From a virus: 21,267 nt of DNA. The translations under genes and the position numbers were made by a program. Positions within the stretch are counted from its first letter, which is position 1. Each line of letters starts with the position of its first letter. The notes beneath the pieces are model-generated. The model saw nothing but the letters and a program-made list of their open reading frames with translations. It ran no database searches and was not told where the DNA came from. Of the stretch, positions 14,400-20,484 are shown piece after piece. The stretch covers positions 1 to 21,267 of the IMG/VR virus record IMGVR_UViG_3300021425_000226, one strand, 5' to 3'.

Positions 14400-15048
14400 C
14401 TTTCAACCTCGACAAATATGTTCCACCATCAATTACCCGTCCGATGCCAGTTGACCATTTTTCGCCTGTGCGACGAGTTGACGCAACTGTCTGCAAATCA
14501 AAGTGCTCTCGTGCAGCTAACCAATCAATGTCGTTGTTAAATAATAATACAACGTAATTATTAGATTCTCCTATGTATTCAGAGAATTTTACTTCACCGA
14601 CAACTTCGTCGTCTTTCACATCATCATCTTGAACGTCATCATCAAGCTGCATTTTGTCGAAATCAAATTCATCGAATCCAGTCAGGCTCGTGTCGAAGCC
14701 GAGGTCTTTGAGTTCAGCAAATTCTAATGCGAGCAATTCATTGTCCCATTCAGCGAGTTCAGCCATGCGGTTGACAGAGATTCTGAACGCTTTGATTTGT
14801 GCGTCTGATAAGTCATCTGCCAAGACAACTGGAACTTCTTTGAGGCCAAGTTTTTGTGCGGCCTTCAATCGAAGATGACCGTCAACAACAAGTCCATCGG
14901 ACTTTGCAACAATCGGCACTCGAAAGCCGAACTCTTTGATGGCTGATGCAACTTGGTCAACTGCTTGGTCATTTTTGCGTGGGTTGCGAGCATATGGAAT
15001 GAGCTTGTCAATCGCCCAGCTCTCAACTTTCAGCTTCTTGCTGCTCAT
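14389..15048 (-). CDS. ParB/Srx-fold protein with a novel C-terminal domain
   Basis: The gene encodes 219 residues from an ATG with AAGGAG seven bases upstream. Residues ~10-100 are a ParB/Srx-fold N-terminal domain: LIPYARNPRKNDQAVDQV, GFRVPIVAKS, and the ligand-binding VDGHLRLKAAQKLG. A very acidic linker follows (DDDVQDDDVKDDE, ~135-150). Residues ~150-219 are a compact domain, SNNYVVLLFNNDIDWLAA, then IGRVIDGGTYL, that I do not recognise as a methylase or nuclease. Phage proteins of this fold act as DNA-binding or phosphotransfer enzymes and are often paired with DNA-modifying genes. Overlap with the glycosyltransferase gene argues for a shared pathway. Plasmid partition is unlikely, since no ParA is present. 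Confidence 0.75.
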   Translation of the reverse strand: MSSKKLKVESWAIDKLIPYARNPRKNDQAVDQVASAIKEFGFRVPIVAKSDGLVVDGHLRLKAAQKLGLKEVPVVLADDLSDAQIKAFRISVNRMAELAEWDNELLALEFAELKDLGFDTSLTGFDEFDFDKMQLDDDVQDDDVKDDEVVGEVKFSEYIGESNNYVVLLFNNDIDWLAAREHFDLQTVASTRRTGEKWSTGIGRVIDGGTYLSRLKDGK

Positions 15049-15185
15049 AATAACTCCTTGATTTGGATCAAACTATAAAAGAAAAATAGCAAAGTTATTC
15101 AATTGCTGCAAAATAATGCTCAAGTTTTTCTGGAATCTGTCGTTAAGTTATCATAGTTGCGATGACGCAACCAATGAGGTGTCAA
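15049..15185. promoter_or_regulatory. Divergent control region between the ParB-like and small-gene units
   Basis: These 137 bases are AT-rich and separate two divergent units. On the minus strand TTGAAT and TATAGT lie 19 bases apart (15072-15102), a somewhat wide promoter for the ParB-like gene. On the plus strand TATCAT (15150-15155) is a fair -10 with only a weak T-rich -35 18 bases upstream. No clear operator palindrome is seen. Confidence 0.4.
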
Positions 15186-15434
15186 ATGAAAATTCTTTTA
15201 ACTCGTTCAGCACTTAGTATCTGTAACCTTGCTCGTCTTGAAGCCGGAAAGGCAGATTTTATCACATTGCTTTGGAATGAAGAAACACAGGAATTGTCAC
15301 TCAATGACGCAGGAGACATAGCGATTCCTTCCGGCACAACACGCTCAATAGCATTGGAAATGCGATGGGATGACGAATGCCTTCAAAATGTAATTCAATG
15401 TTTTATTTCACAAGTCACAAAAGAGAGGTGCTGA
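15186..15434 (+). CDS. Small hypothetical protein, first of a five-gene unit
   Basis: The gene encodes 82 residues starting MKILLTRSALSICNL. The ATG at 15186 is preferred because GAGGTG lies about 6 bases upstream; an in-frame start eight codons earlier lacks one. The composition looks like a small alpha/beta protein, with FITLLWNEETQELSL suggesting beta strands. It has no membrane segment and I recognise no family. The next gene begins directly after its stop codon. Confidence 0.7.
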   Translation: MKILLTRSALSICNLARLEAGKADFITLLWNEETQELSLNDAGDIAIPSGTTRSIALEMRWDDECLQNVIQCFISQVTKERC

Positions 15435-15848
15435 ATGATTACGATTGAACAACTCAAAAAATTTGCAATCGGAACTAACATCGAGAAGAAAGTCAATGAA
15501 TTGCTGCCTATACACTGGATATATGCAAAATATCTCGTCTCGCATATGCAAGAAGATACAGAGCAGGAAATGAACAGAGTGTGGACAAGAATGCCACGCA
15601 ATCTAAAGCCAAGTCTTGATGATAAAAAGGCAAGACTGATTCCAGAACTTATAAGCAGATTCATCACTGTTCACAGAAATCAGAAAGATATGATTGAAGT
15701 TTTTATCATGTGGGTTTTGGATGACGATTCCGAAACTTGGCATCCAATTACTGTGTTGAGCAATAGACAAGACGCAGAAGAATTTATGCACGAACACGAA
15801 GAAACATACGTTTATACAAATGTGACAGTAAAAAAACCTAGTACATAA
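15435..15848 (+). CDS. Hypothetical protein
   Basis: The gene encodes 137 residues. Its ATG immediately follows the previous stop (TGAATG), with GAGAGGTG as ribosome site. It has a basic, helical N-terminal two thirds and a beta-rich C-terminus (WHPITVLSNRQDAEEF, then TYVYTNVTV). I do not recognise it. Tight spacing ties it to the genes on both sides. Confidence 0.7.
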   Translation: MITIEQLKKFAIGTNIEKKVNELLPIHWIYAKYLVSHMQEDTEQEMNRVWTRMPRNLKPSLDDKKARLIPELISRFITVHRNQKDMIEVFIMWVLDDDSETWHPITVLSNRQDAEEFMHEHEETYVYTNVTVKKPST

Positions 15849-15860
15849 AGGACAAAGAAA

Positions 15861-16073
15861 ATGAACGCATTTGATAACTTTCTCGATATCATCTTTGACC
15901 ACGTTGAAATCAATGGATTCACACTTCCGCCAAGCGAAGTGCTTTTGAAGACACGACCAGAATATTACGACTACCTGATGCAAGCGTGGCTTGCTTCAAT
16001 TGAAGAGTTGCAGGAGGAAATTCAATGCCAGCGAAAGCCAAAAGCCAAGAAGAAATACAAGAAGAAATTATGA
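15861..16073 (+). CDS. Small hypothetical protein with a basic tail
   Basis: The gene encodes 70 residues, with an ATG behind AAAGGAC. The first ~50 residues are acidic and helical (MNAFDNFLDIIFDHVEI). The last ~15 are almost entirely Lys and Arg (KPKAKKKYKKKL), which could bind nucleic acid. Its last 49 bases overlap the helix-turn-helix gene in another frame; the overlapping stretch is purine-rich in both. Confidence 0.65.
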   Translation: MNAFDNFLDIIFDHVEINGFTLPPSEVLLKTRPEYYDYLMQAWLASIEELQEEIQCQRKPKAKKKYKKKL

Positions 16074-16201
16074 CAGTCACTCAATACGCTGCAAAGCGTG
16101 GTGTCTCACCTCAGTACATTCGCAGATTGATAAAAGAAAAAAAAATAAAAGCAGTCAAAGTCAACGAGCGACTTTGGCTGATAAAGGAGGAATCGAAATG
16201 A
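16025..16201 (+). CDS. Small MerR/excisionase-type helix-turn-helix protein
   Basis: The gene encodes 58 residues from an ATG with AGGAGG seven bases upstream. After a ~15-residue charged leader comes MTVTQYAAKRGVSPQYIRRL, the classic helix-turn-helix opening (YAAKRGVSPQYIRR). This is followed by IKEKKIKAVKVNERLWLI, a short wing of two strands. This pattern is shared by HTH_17, excisionase and MerR-like DNA-binding proteins. Because of its length it is easy to miss. Its stop overlaps the start of the next gene (ATGA). It could regulate this unit or serve as a recombination directionality factor. No integrase is in the window, so local regulation is more likely. Confidence 0.85.
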   Translation: MPAKAKSQEEIQEEIMTVTQYAAKRGVSPQYIRRLIKEKKIKAVKVNERLWLIKEESK

Positions 16202-16455
16202 ATACTGCTGTGAAATTGGCGATTGAGTTCGCCAAAATTAGAATGAACGACCGAGGTTTCAAACGTGAGCCTCAGTGGTCGTTACTCGTTCAAAAGGCTC
16301 GTCTCATCGCAGCGAGGAATGACCACGAAATGGCGTGGCAGACTGGGGCATCAGACGCCAGTGAAGAGTTGACGTTTGGCGATGGAAGTCGCCTCGTCAT
16401 TCACAATCCAGCTCAAGTCGCATTCGCTGGATATGCTGATGTCTTAAATGATTGA
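16198..16455 (+). CDS. Hypothetical protein, last gene of the unit
   Basis: The gene encodes 85 residues starting MNTAVKLAIEFAKIR. The ATG at 16198 overlaps the previous stop (ATGA) and has AAAGGAGG upstream. It has a helical N-terminus, Trp/Gln-rich middle and a beta-like end (DGSRLVIHNPAQVAF). I do not recognise it. A strong terminator follows 22 bases after the stop. Confidence 0.75.
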   Translation: MNTAVKLAIEFAKIRMNDRGFKREPQWSLLVQKARLIAARNDHEMAWQTGASDASEELTFGDGSRLVIHNPAQVAFAGYADVLND

Positions 16456-16477
16456 ATTAAATACCATTAAACTGAAG

Positions 16478-16501
16478 CCGCTCCAGATGAGCGGTTTTTT
16501 T
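16478..16501 (+). terminator. Rho-independent terminator of the small-gene unit
   Basis: CCGCTC-CAGAT-GAGCGG forms a perfect 6-bp stem and is followed by seven T. It ends the plus-strand unit beginning at 15186. In the minus direction the hairpin lacks a T-run, so it would not efficiently terminate the converging lysis operon. Confidence 0.9.
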
Positions 16502-16529
16502 GTGCGTATATTGCATGTTCTTCTTTTGA

Positions 16530-16973
16530 TTACGGTTGCTTATCTGTACCTGACTTGTCGCTTGACTTCAAGTTGATCATCTTCTCCAGCGTCAGACAGT
16601 CCGCAAAAAGAAGCTCGACGTATTTCGGCCACATAAGCTCAAGCTCATCTTCGCTGTGCATTGATGGAGCCATAAGTCCGAGACTGGTGTGCTCCAGACC
16701 AAGGACGCAGTGACCCAGTTCGTGGAACACAAGCTCACGTTTTTGATATTCGCCCATGTCTTTCCATTTCGTTTCGTTCAGTAAGATGCCGAAGCTCGAC
16801 ACGCAGTATCCAGCGATGTTTTCTTCAAGTCGTGCGAAGTGCGTTCGGATTGGAAATACGAAACAACCACGCTTGTTGGCTTCTCGATAGAACTCTTCAG
16901 TCTGCTTCTCGAAGCTCGGTGCGGATTGACATGCAGTGATTAGCAAAATTAGCAAAGATGAAATAATGAGCAT
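16530..16973 (-). CDS. Lipoprotein zinc metallopeptidase of the lysis cassette
   Basis: The gene encodes 147 residues, with an ATG behind AGGAGG. The N-terminus MLIISSLLILLITACQS is a lipoprotein signal with lipobox ITAC and acylation Cys15. The peptidase motif is HELGHCVLGLEH (His84, Glu85, His88, His95), followed by a possible Met-turn in LGLMAPSMHSED. The spacing HEXXH-x3-G-xx-H is one residue longer than the usual metzincin HEXXH-xx-G-xx-H. Similar HELGHC lipoproteins occur in phages and Gram-negative bacteria. As the last gene of the lysis block it could cut envelope proteins or crosslinked peptide, or act as an outer-membrane partner like a spanin. Its actual substrate is unknown. Confidence 0.8.
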   Translation of the reverse strand: MLIISSLLILLITACQSAPSFEKQTEEFYREANKRGCFVFPIRTHFARLEENIAGYCVSSFGILLNETKWKDMGEYQKRELVFHELGHCVLGLEHTSLGLMAPSMHSEDELELMWPKYVELLFADCLTLEKMINLKSSDKSGTDKQP

Positions 16974-16986
16974 GAGGTGCCTCCTC
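16974..16986 (-). promoter_or_regulatory. SD hairpin (AGGCA loop) before the lipoprotein gene
   Basis: On the minus strand GAGG-AGGCA-CCTC is a perfect 4-bp stem with a 5-base loop ending exactly at the ATG. The GGAGG ribosome site is split between the stem and the loop. It is one of four such hairpins in the window. Confidence 0.55.
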
Positions 16987-17007
16987 TGTGCTCAAACATA
17001 ACACAAC

Positions 17008-17274
17008 TTAGAGCAGCTTCTTCCAAGTCGAAATGAGCGTTCTGTGCTCATCAATACACGCTCGCTTGTCAGCGACGATTGCCCCACCGCTCAGTCTTTG
17101 CAGCAAATACACAAGGCGATAATCAACTTGCTTTCGTTCTTCGAGCTTAATAGCAACCGTTAGCATCTCTTGTGCTAATGACTTAACGTCTTCTGGCGAG
17201 CGAGCGAAAGGACCACAACAGTAGGTCATCATCTGTGCAATATCTCTAAGCTCTTTGCTCAAGACGTGCTTCAT
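17008..17274 (-). CDS. Small hypothetical protein of the lysis cassette
   Basis: The gene encodes 88 residues from an ATG overlapping the amidase stop (ATGA), with GGTGAAG nearby. It is a helical, charged protein with a Cys pair in MTYCCGPFA and another Cys near the end. It has no signal peptide or membrane segment, so it is not a typical spanin or holin. I do not recognise it. Coupling to the amidase suggests a lysis-timing or antiholin-like cytoplasmic role, but this rests on position only. Confidence 0.65.
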   Translation of the reverse strand: MKHVLSKELRDIAQMMTYCCGPFARSPEDVKSLAQEMLTVAIKLEERKQVDYRLVYLLQRLSGGAIVADKRACIDEHRTLISTWKKLL

Positions 17275-17885
17275 CGCTTCACCAAAAAGTCTTTGATGCC
17301 CATCGCAAGACCTAGCGCATACGCTTCAGTCGTCTCTGCTGGAATGCTGCCACCGAATCGTGCAGCGTCAATAAAGAAGCCTTCCGTCAAGCAAGCTGGA
17401 ATGCTGGTCGGACAACCCTTGAGCACACCGAGCGATTGCTTTTTGATTCCTCTGTTCATAAATCCTAGACGTTCAACCAACCGAGCTTGTATTGCCTTAG
17501 CCAGAACTTCGTCGTCAGGCATTGCTTGAGAGTCGATGCAAGTCTCTGTGCCTTGAACCAGTCCGTTGAAAGCATTGTGGTGAATGCTTACAAATACGTC
17601 AGCTTTGACTCCACCAGCTCGCTTGCCTTTGTTGCGAAGCGATACCTGCTCACGTTCGTTCTCGTAATTGAAGACGTAGACCTTAGCTCCAAGCGTCTCC
17701 AGAATCTCAGCAGCTCGATATGCTGTGGCCTTGTTGAGCTTGTGTTCAGTCGTGCCATTTCCAGTTGCTCCAGCATCGAACAGTGATGTTGTGTTCCACC
17801 CATGACCAACATCAAGCGCAATCGTTTTTCCTTGCAGAACCTTTGTCAGAATCGGCTGTTCGCATAGCTCGCAATTTTCTGCCAT
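17271..17885 (-). CDS. Endolysin, N-acetylmuramoyl-L-alanine amidase (Amidase_3)
   Basis: The gene encodes 204 residues from the ATG at 17885, preferred because GGAGG lies 10 bases upstream. Longer in-frame starts lack a site or overlap the membrane gene entirely. The Amidase_3 zinc site is complete: IALDVGHGW (His28), GTTEHKLN (Glu47), VSIHHNAF (His102) and CLTEGFF with catalytic Glu168. It cleaves the amide bond between muramic acid and the stem peptide. No signal peptide is present, so release depends on a holin. An N-terminal CELC pair (Cys5, Cys8) precedes the fold and is unusual. Overlap of 74 bases with the membrane-protein gene supports one cassette. Confidence 0.92.
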   Translation of the reverse strand: MAENCELCEQPILTKVLQGKTIALDVGHGWNTTSLFDAGATGNGTTEHKLNKATAYRAAEILETLGAKVYVFNYENEREQVSLRNKGKRAGGVKADVFVSIHHNAFNGLVQGTETCIDSQAMPDDEVLAKAIQARLVERLGFMNRGIKKQSLGVLKGCPTSIPACLTEGFFIDAARFGGSIPAETTEAYALGLAMGIKDFLVKR

Positions 17886-17988
17886 GTCGGATTGCCCTCC
17901 ATTCATTGAAAAAAAGTACCGGAAGCACGATGAGAATGCAGAACACGAAACAAATAAAGATGGCGATGTCTTTGATAAGATTAAACAA
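17812..17988 (-). CDS. Small single-span membrane protein, candidate holin
   Basis: The gene encodes 58 residues from a TTG at 17988, which follows GGAGGCAC closely; GTG and TTG starts further upstream are weaker. Residues ~5-27 are one hydrophobic helix (IKDIAIFICFVFCILIVLP and neighbours), followed by a strongly basic cytoplasmic tail (NEWRAIRHGRKLRAMR). Position directly before the endolysin and one-helix topology suit a small holin or pinholin, or an inner-membrane spanin-like subunit. Start choice and function are both tentative. The end overlaps the amidase gene in another frame. Confidence 0.6.
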   Translation of the reverse strand: MFNLIKDIAIFICFVFCILIVLPVLFFNEWRAIRHGRKLRAMRTADSDKGSARKNDCA

Positions 17989-18059
17989 AGTGCCTCCAGA
18001 ATTTTGTTGCAACTGATGTTTGTTTGTGCAAAAAGCATGATTCACCTTACCACAATTCA

Positions 18060-18074
18060 ATCGGAGGCACCGAT
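18060..18074 (+). promoter_or_regulatory. SD hairpin (AGGCA loop) before the recombination operon
   Basis: ATCGG-AGGCA-CCGAT is a perfect 5-bp stem with a 5-base loop. It ends at the base before the ATG at 18075. GG of GGAGG is in the stem and AGG in the loop. It is the most regular member of the family of four. Confidence 0.65.
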
Positions 18075-18308
18075 ATGTTCGAGGATAGCATTATCACCAG
18101 CGACAACGCTGGAGCATTTCTGACCGCATTTCAACTGATTCAAGACGCTCTTATGAAATCTTGGATTGCGCTTGATTCCGAAGACTACGGAAGCGAACAA
18201 GAGATTCTGTTCGCACTAAGGCAGAACAAAAAGCTGATTGCTCAATGCAAGAAAATTATGGCTGATGACCAGCGAACGCTGGCGGTGGTGCGCAGTGAAC
18301 GTCACTGA
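18075..18308 (+). CDS. Small hypothetical protein, first gene of the recombination operon
   Basis: The gene encodes 77 residues starting MFEDSIITSDNAGAFL. The ATG at 18075 follows GGAGG in the hairpin and supersedes an earlier in-frame start at 18024. It is an acidic helical protein (FQLIQDALMKSWIAL and QEILFALRQNKKLIAQ). I do not recognise it. It overlaps the RecE-like gene by 14 bases and diverges from the lysis cassette across an 86-base gap (17989-18074). I could not find a convincing promoter in that gap. Confidence 0.7.
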   Translation: MFEDSIITSDNAGAFLTAFQLIQDALMKSWIALDSEDYGSEQEILFALRQNKKLIAQCKKIMADDQRTLAVVRSERH

Positions 18309-19056
18309 ATATCGCCAACATCCGGCTATGAGCTATTCGAAGCTCAAGCCATACCTCAAATCACCATTGCATGGACTGACTTATGAGCCGCCTGCTGAGT
18401 CAGCAGCACTGCGCTTCGGGTCAGCAGTTGACCTTGCCCTCAAAGGTCAGATTGATGAAGTGCTCGTCAATCCGTTCGAGGACGGTCGCACTAAGGCGGC
18501 CAAAGAATGGAAAGCTGAGAACGTCGGAAAGCTGGTCATGACTCAATCGGAGATGGAAAAAGTTCTCGACTGTGCTGCTGCTGTGCTCGCTCATCCAGCA
18601 GTTAAGGCAATGAGCATCGAGATGATGTACTCAGACATTCCATTGTTCGGAAACTTCAACGGAGTTGACCTGAAGGGTCTTCCAGATTGGTTCTTCGCTG
18701 GAACCGTCATCGACCTGAAGACGACTGGCAATGCGGTTGATGCCGCTTCATTTGCCAAGACTGTCGACAATTTTCACTATGACTTGCAAGCAGCAGTCTA
18801 TTGCGAGCTGGCTCGTCAAGCTGGTGAAAGTTGCGTCGATTTTTATTGGATTGTCGTTGAGTCAGACAGGCCGCATGACGTAGCCGTCTTCAAGGCGAGC
18901 GACCGCATTCTGGAAGTCGGCAAAGCAAAGATGAATCATGCTCTTGCTAACTTTGCTAAAACGAAATCTGGAGCACACCTCGGAACAAGCGAACATATGC
19001 AAGTGCTTGAAATGCCGACTTGGTATGGAAAGAGCTTTCAACTGGACGAGTTTTGA
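18295..19056 (+). CDS. RecE-like PD-(D/E)XK exonuclease
   Basis: The gene encodes 253 residues from a GTG at 18295 (GGTGG upstream). This start places the conserved opening TEYRQHPAMSYSKLKPYLKS at the N-terminus, as in RecE/exodeoxyribonuclease VIII C-terminal domains. Conserved features are the LRFGSAVDLAL helix, the metal-site Asp in LKGLPDWFF, and VIDLKTTGNA supplying Asp and Lys of the PD-(D/E)XK site. After these comes the YDLQAAVYCELA helix with the Gln typical of RecB-family nucleases. In LRFGSAVDLAL the usual His is Asp. It would degrade 5' ends of double-stranded DNA to give single strands for the annealase in the next gene. Pairing with Bet confirms the role. Confidence 0.85.
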   Translation: MNVTEYRQHPAMSYSKLKPYLKSPLHGLTYEPPAESAALRFGSAVDLALKGQIDEVLVNPFEDGRTKAAKEWKAENVGKLVMTQSEMEKVLDCAAAVLAHPAVKAMSIEMMYSDIPLFGNFNGVDLKGLPDWFFAGTVIDLKTTGNAVDAASFAKTVDNFHYDLQAAVYCELARQAGESCVDFYWIVVESDRPHDVAVFKASDRILEVGKAKMNHALANFAKTKSGAHLGTSEHMQVLEMPTWYGKSFQLDEF

Positions 19057-19087
19057 AGTAAAGCTCTCAGTCTAACAATTTCATACA

Positions 19088-19102
19088 GTAGGAGGCACCT
19101 AT
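19088..19102 (+). promoter_or_regulatory. SD hairpin (AGGCA loop) before the annealase gene
   Basis: TAGG-AGGCA-CCTA is a 4-bp stem, extended by one G-U pair, with a 5-base loop; its 3' arm overlaps the A of the ATG at 19101. It follows the RecE-like stop by 31 bases. It belongs to the same family as the hairpins at 16974, 18060 and, more weakly, 10637. Confidence 0.55.
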
Positions 19103-19859
19103 GACACAACTTGTGACACAAGAACTTGATGTCGCACTGCTCAAAAAAACAGTTGCAAAAGATGCTACGGATTCCGAGTTCGGATTGTTCTTGCAGATTT
19201 GCAAGAAGACTGGCCTTGACCCTTTCGCTCGTCAGATATTCTTCGTCAAACGTGGAGGCGTTGGACAAACAACGCTTTCGATTGATGGCTTTCGACTGGT
19301 AGCTGAACGCACTGGACGCTACGAGGGACAGACCGGACCACATTGGTGCGGGACTGATGGCGAATGGAAAGACGTTTGGCTTTCACACGAGCCTCCAGCA
19401 GCAGCAAAAGTCGGAGTGTATCGCACTGGATTCAGAGAGCCGCTGTTCGCAGTGGCAAACTTCAGCGCATACAATGCCAACTCTCCCATCTGGAAGAAGA
19501 TGCCAGCGTTGATGTTGGCAAAGTGTGCTGAGTCGCTTGCACTCAGACGTGCGTTTCCGATGGAACTTTCTGGCTTGTACACCACCGACGAAATGGAACA
19601 AGCAGACGTGCAACCGCCAATCAACGTCACACCACCAGCTCAACCAACTCGACTGCCGACTTTAGAGAATCCAATCATCAAAGCATTCATGAGCGTAAAT
19701 GTCACTCAACGTGACCTTGAAGCTGCTCTCGATAAGCCGATGGACAAGTGGTCTGACAATGACACAAAGGTGTTGCGTGACTGCTATCAAGCTATTCGTG
19801 GTGGCGTAAAAGCCGCTGATGCTCTTTCTAAACTCTCTTCTCTTGATGTGTTCAAATAA
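19101..19859 (+). CDS. bet: Single-strand annealing protein, Bet/RecT class
   Basis: The gene encodes 252 residues, with an ATG behind GGAGG. The protein carries the Bet signature in order: [20 protein letters not shown] (about 27-46), [20 protein letters not shown] (57-76), then [19 protein letters not shown] with [16 protein letters not shown] (about 131-166). A Pro-rich linker (~170-190) leads to a ~60-residue C-terminal helical domain, which in lambda Bet contacts SSB. It coats resected single strands and anneals complementary DNA. Its neighbours are a nuclease before it and SSB after it, the full recombination set. The gene is preceded by one of the SD hairpins. Confidence 0.95.
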   Translation: MTQLVTQELDVALLKKTVAKDATDSEFGLFLQICKKTGLDPFARQIFFVKRGGVGQTTLSIDGFRLVAERTGRYEGQTGPHWCGTDGEWKDVWLSHEPPAAAKVGVYRTGFREPLFAVANFSAYNANSPIWKKMPALMLAKCAESLALRRAFPMELSGLYTTDEMEQADVQPPINVTPPAQPTRLPTLENPIIKAFMSVNVTQRDLEAALDKPMDKWSDNDTKVLRDCYQAIRGGVKAADALSKLSSLDVFK

Positions 19860-19870
19860 GGAACTGTGAA

Positions 19871-20215
19871 ATGATAAACAAACTGACTTTGATTGGACGT
19901 GCTGGCAAAGACGCTCGTGTTGGCGTCACGCAAAAAGGAACTGAGTATGCTTCCGTGTCGTTGGCTTCCGGCTCGAAGGAGAACACTGTTTGGTTCGATG
20001 TGGTGGCTTTTGACAAACAGTCTGAATGGCTTGCTAAGGCGACGAAGGGAACGATGGTGTACGCCGAAGGACCAGTCTCACTCAGCACATACAAAGCAAA
20101 AGACGGAACCGAAAGAACCAACTTGCAAGTGACTGCATATCAAGTGCGCTTGCTTTCTGGCGCAACTCAAGAACCAGTCGTCAGTGTATCCGATGACGCA
20201 GACGTGCCTTTTTGA
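19871..20215 (+). CDS. ssb: Single-stranded DNA-binding protein
   Basis: The gene encodes 114 residues from an ATG with AAGGAAC upstream. Residues 1-95 are an OB fold: MINKLTLIGRAGKDARV, a middle VWFDVVAFDKQSEWLAKATK, then VYAEGPVSLSTYKAKDG. The tail ends in DDADVPF, the acidic tip used by SSBs to recruit partners, close to the bacterial DDDIPF. It is shorter than host SSB because the linker is short. It protects single strands during resection and replication and probably docks with Bet and host enzymes. The stop is 11 nt-close to the next gene through a TGATG junction. Confidence 0.95.
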   Translation: MINKLTLIGRAGKDARVGVTQKGTEYASVSLASGSKENTVWFDVVAFDKQSEWLAKATKGTMVYAEGPVSLSTYKAKDGTERTNLQVTAYQVRLLSGATQEPVVSVSDDADVPF

Positions 20216-20484
20216 TGGGAAGCATTATGGAACTCATGCAAGTCATGGCGACCGTTCAGCAGCGAGGAAACATGCTTCTTGCGTGTTTCCCGCATGACCA
20301 AAACTATCGACCGATATTCAGAATCGACTATCGAACTGGACAATCAACGCTCGTTGTCAAAGCTGGTGAGCGAGTGATTGAGCGCAAAGTCTCAAGCCAG
20401 CTCGTGTGCAATGCACCAAAAAAACAAGCAAGCGATGCACTCGAACTAGTGTACAGAGACATCGTTAAGGAGCTTTCAAAATGA
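20215..20484 (+). CDS. Small hypothetical protein after SSB
   Basis: The gene encodes 89 residues if it starts at the ATG in the TGATG junction with SSB. An in-frame ATG at 20227, with GGGA upstream, would give 85. It is a small alpha/beta protein with a beta-hairpin-like middle (RPIFRIDYRTGQSTLVV) and a helical end (ASDALELVYRDIVKELS). I do not recognise it. It overlaps the next gene by ATGA, so it is part of the recombination operon. Confidence 0.7.
   Translation: MGSIMELMQVMATVQQRGNMLLACFPHDQNYRPIFRIDYRTGQSTLVVKAGERVIERKVSSQLVCNAPKKQASDALELVYRDIVKELSK

Noticed and set aside
14389-15048. A plasmid-type partition system based on the ParB-like gene.
   Set aside because: No ParA ATPase or centromere-like repeat is seen, and the C-terminal domain differs from partition ParB.
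19057-19087. A promoter for the annealase gene between TTGAAG and CATACAGT.
   Set aside because: Box matches and spacing are poor, and the gene fits read-through from the upstream operon.
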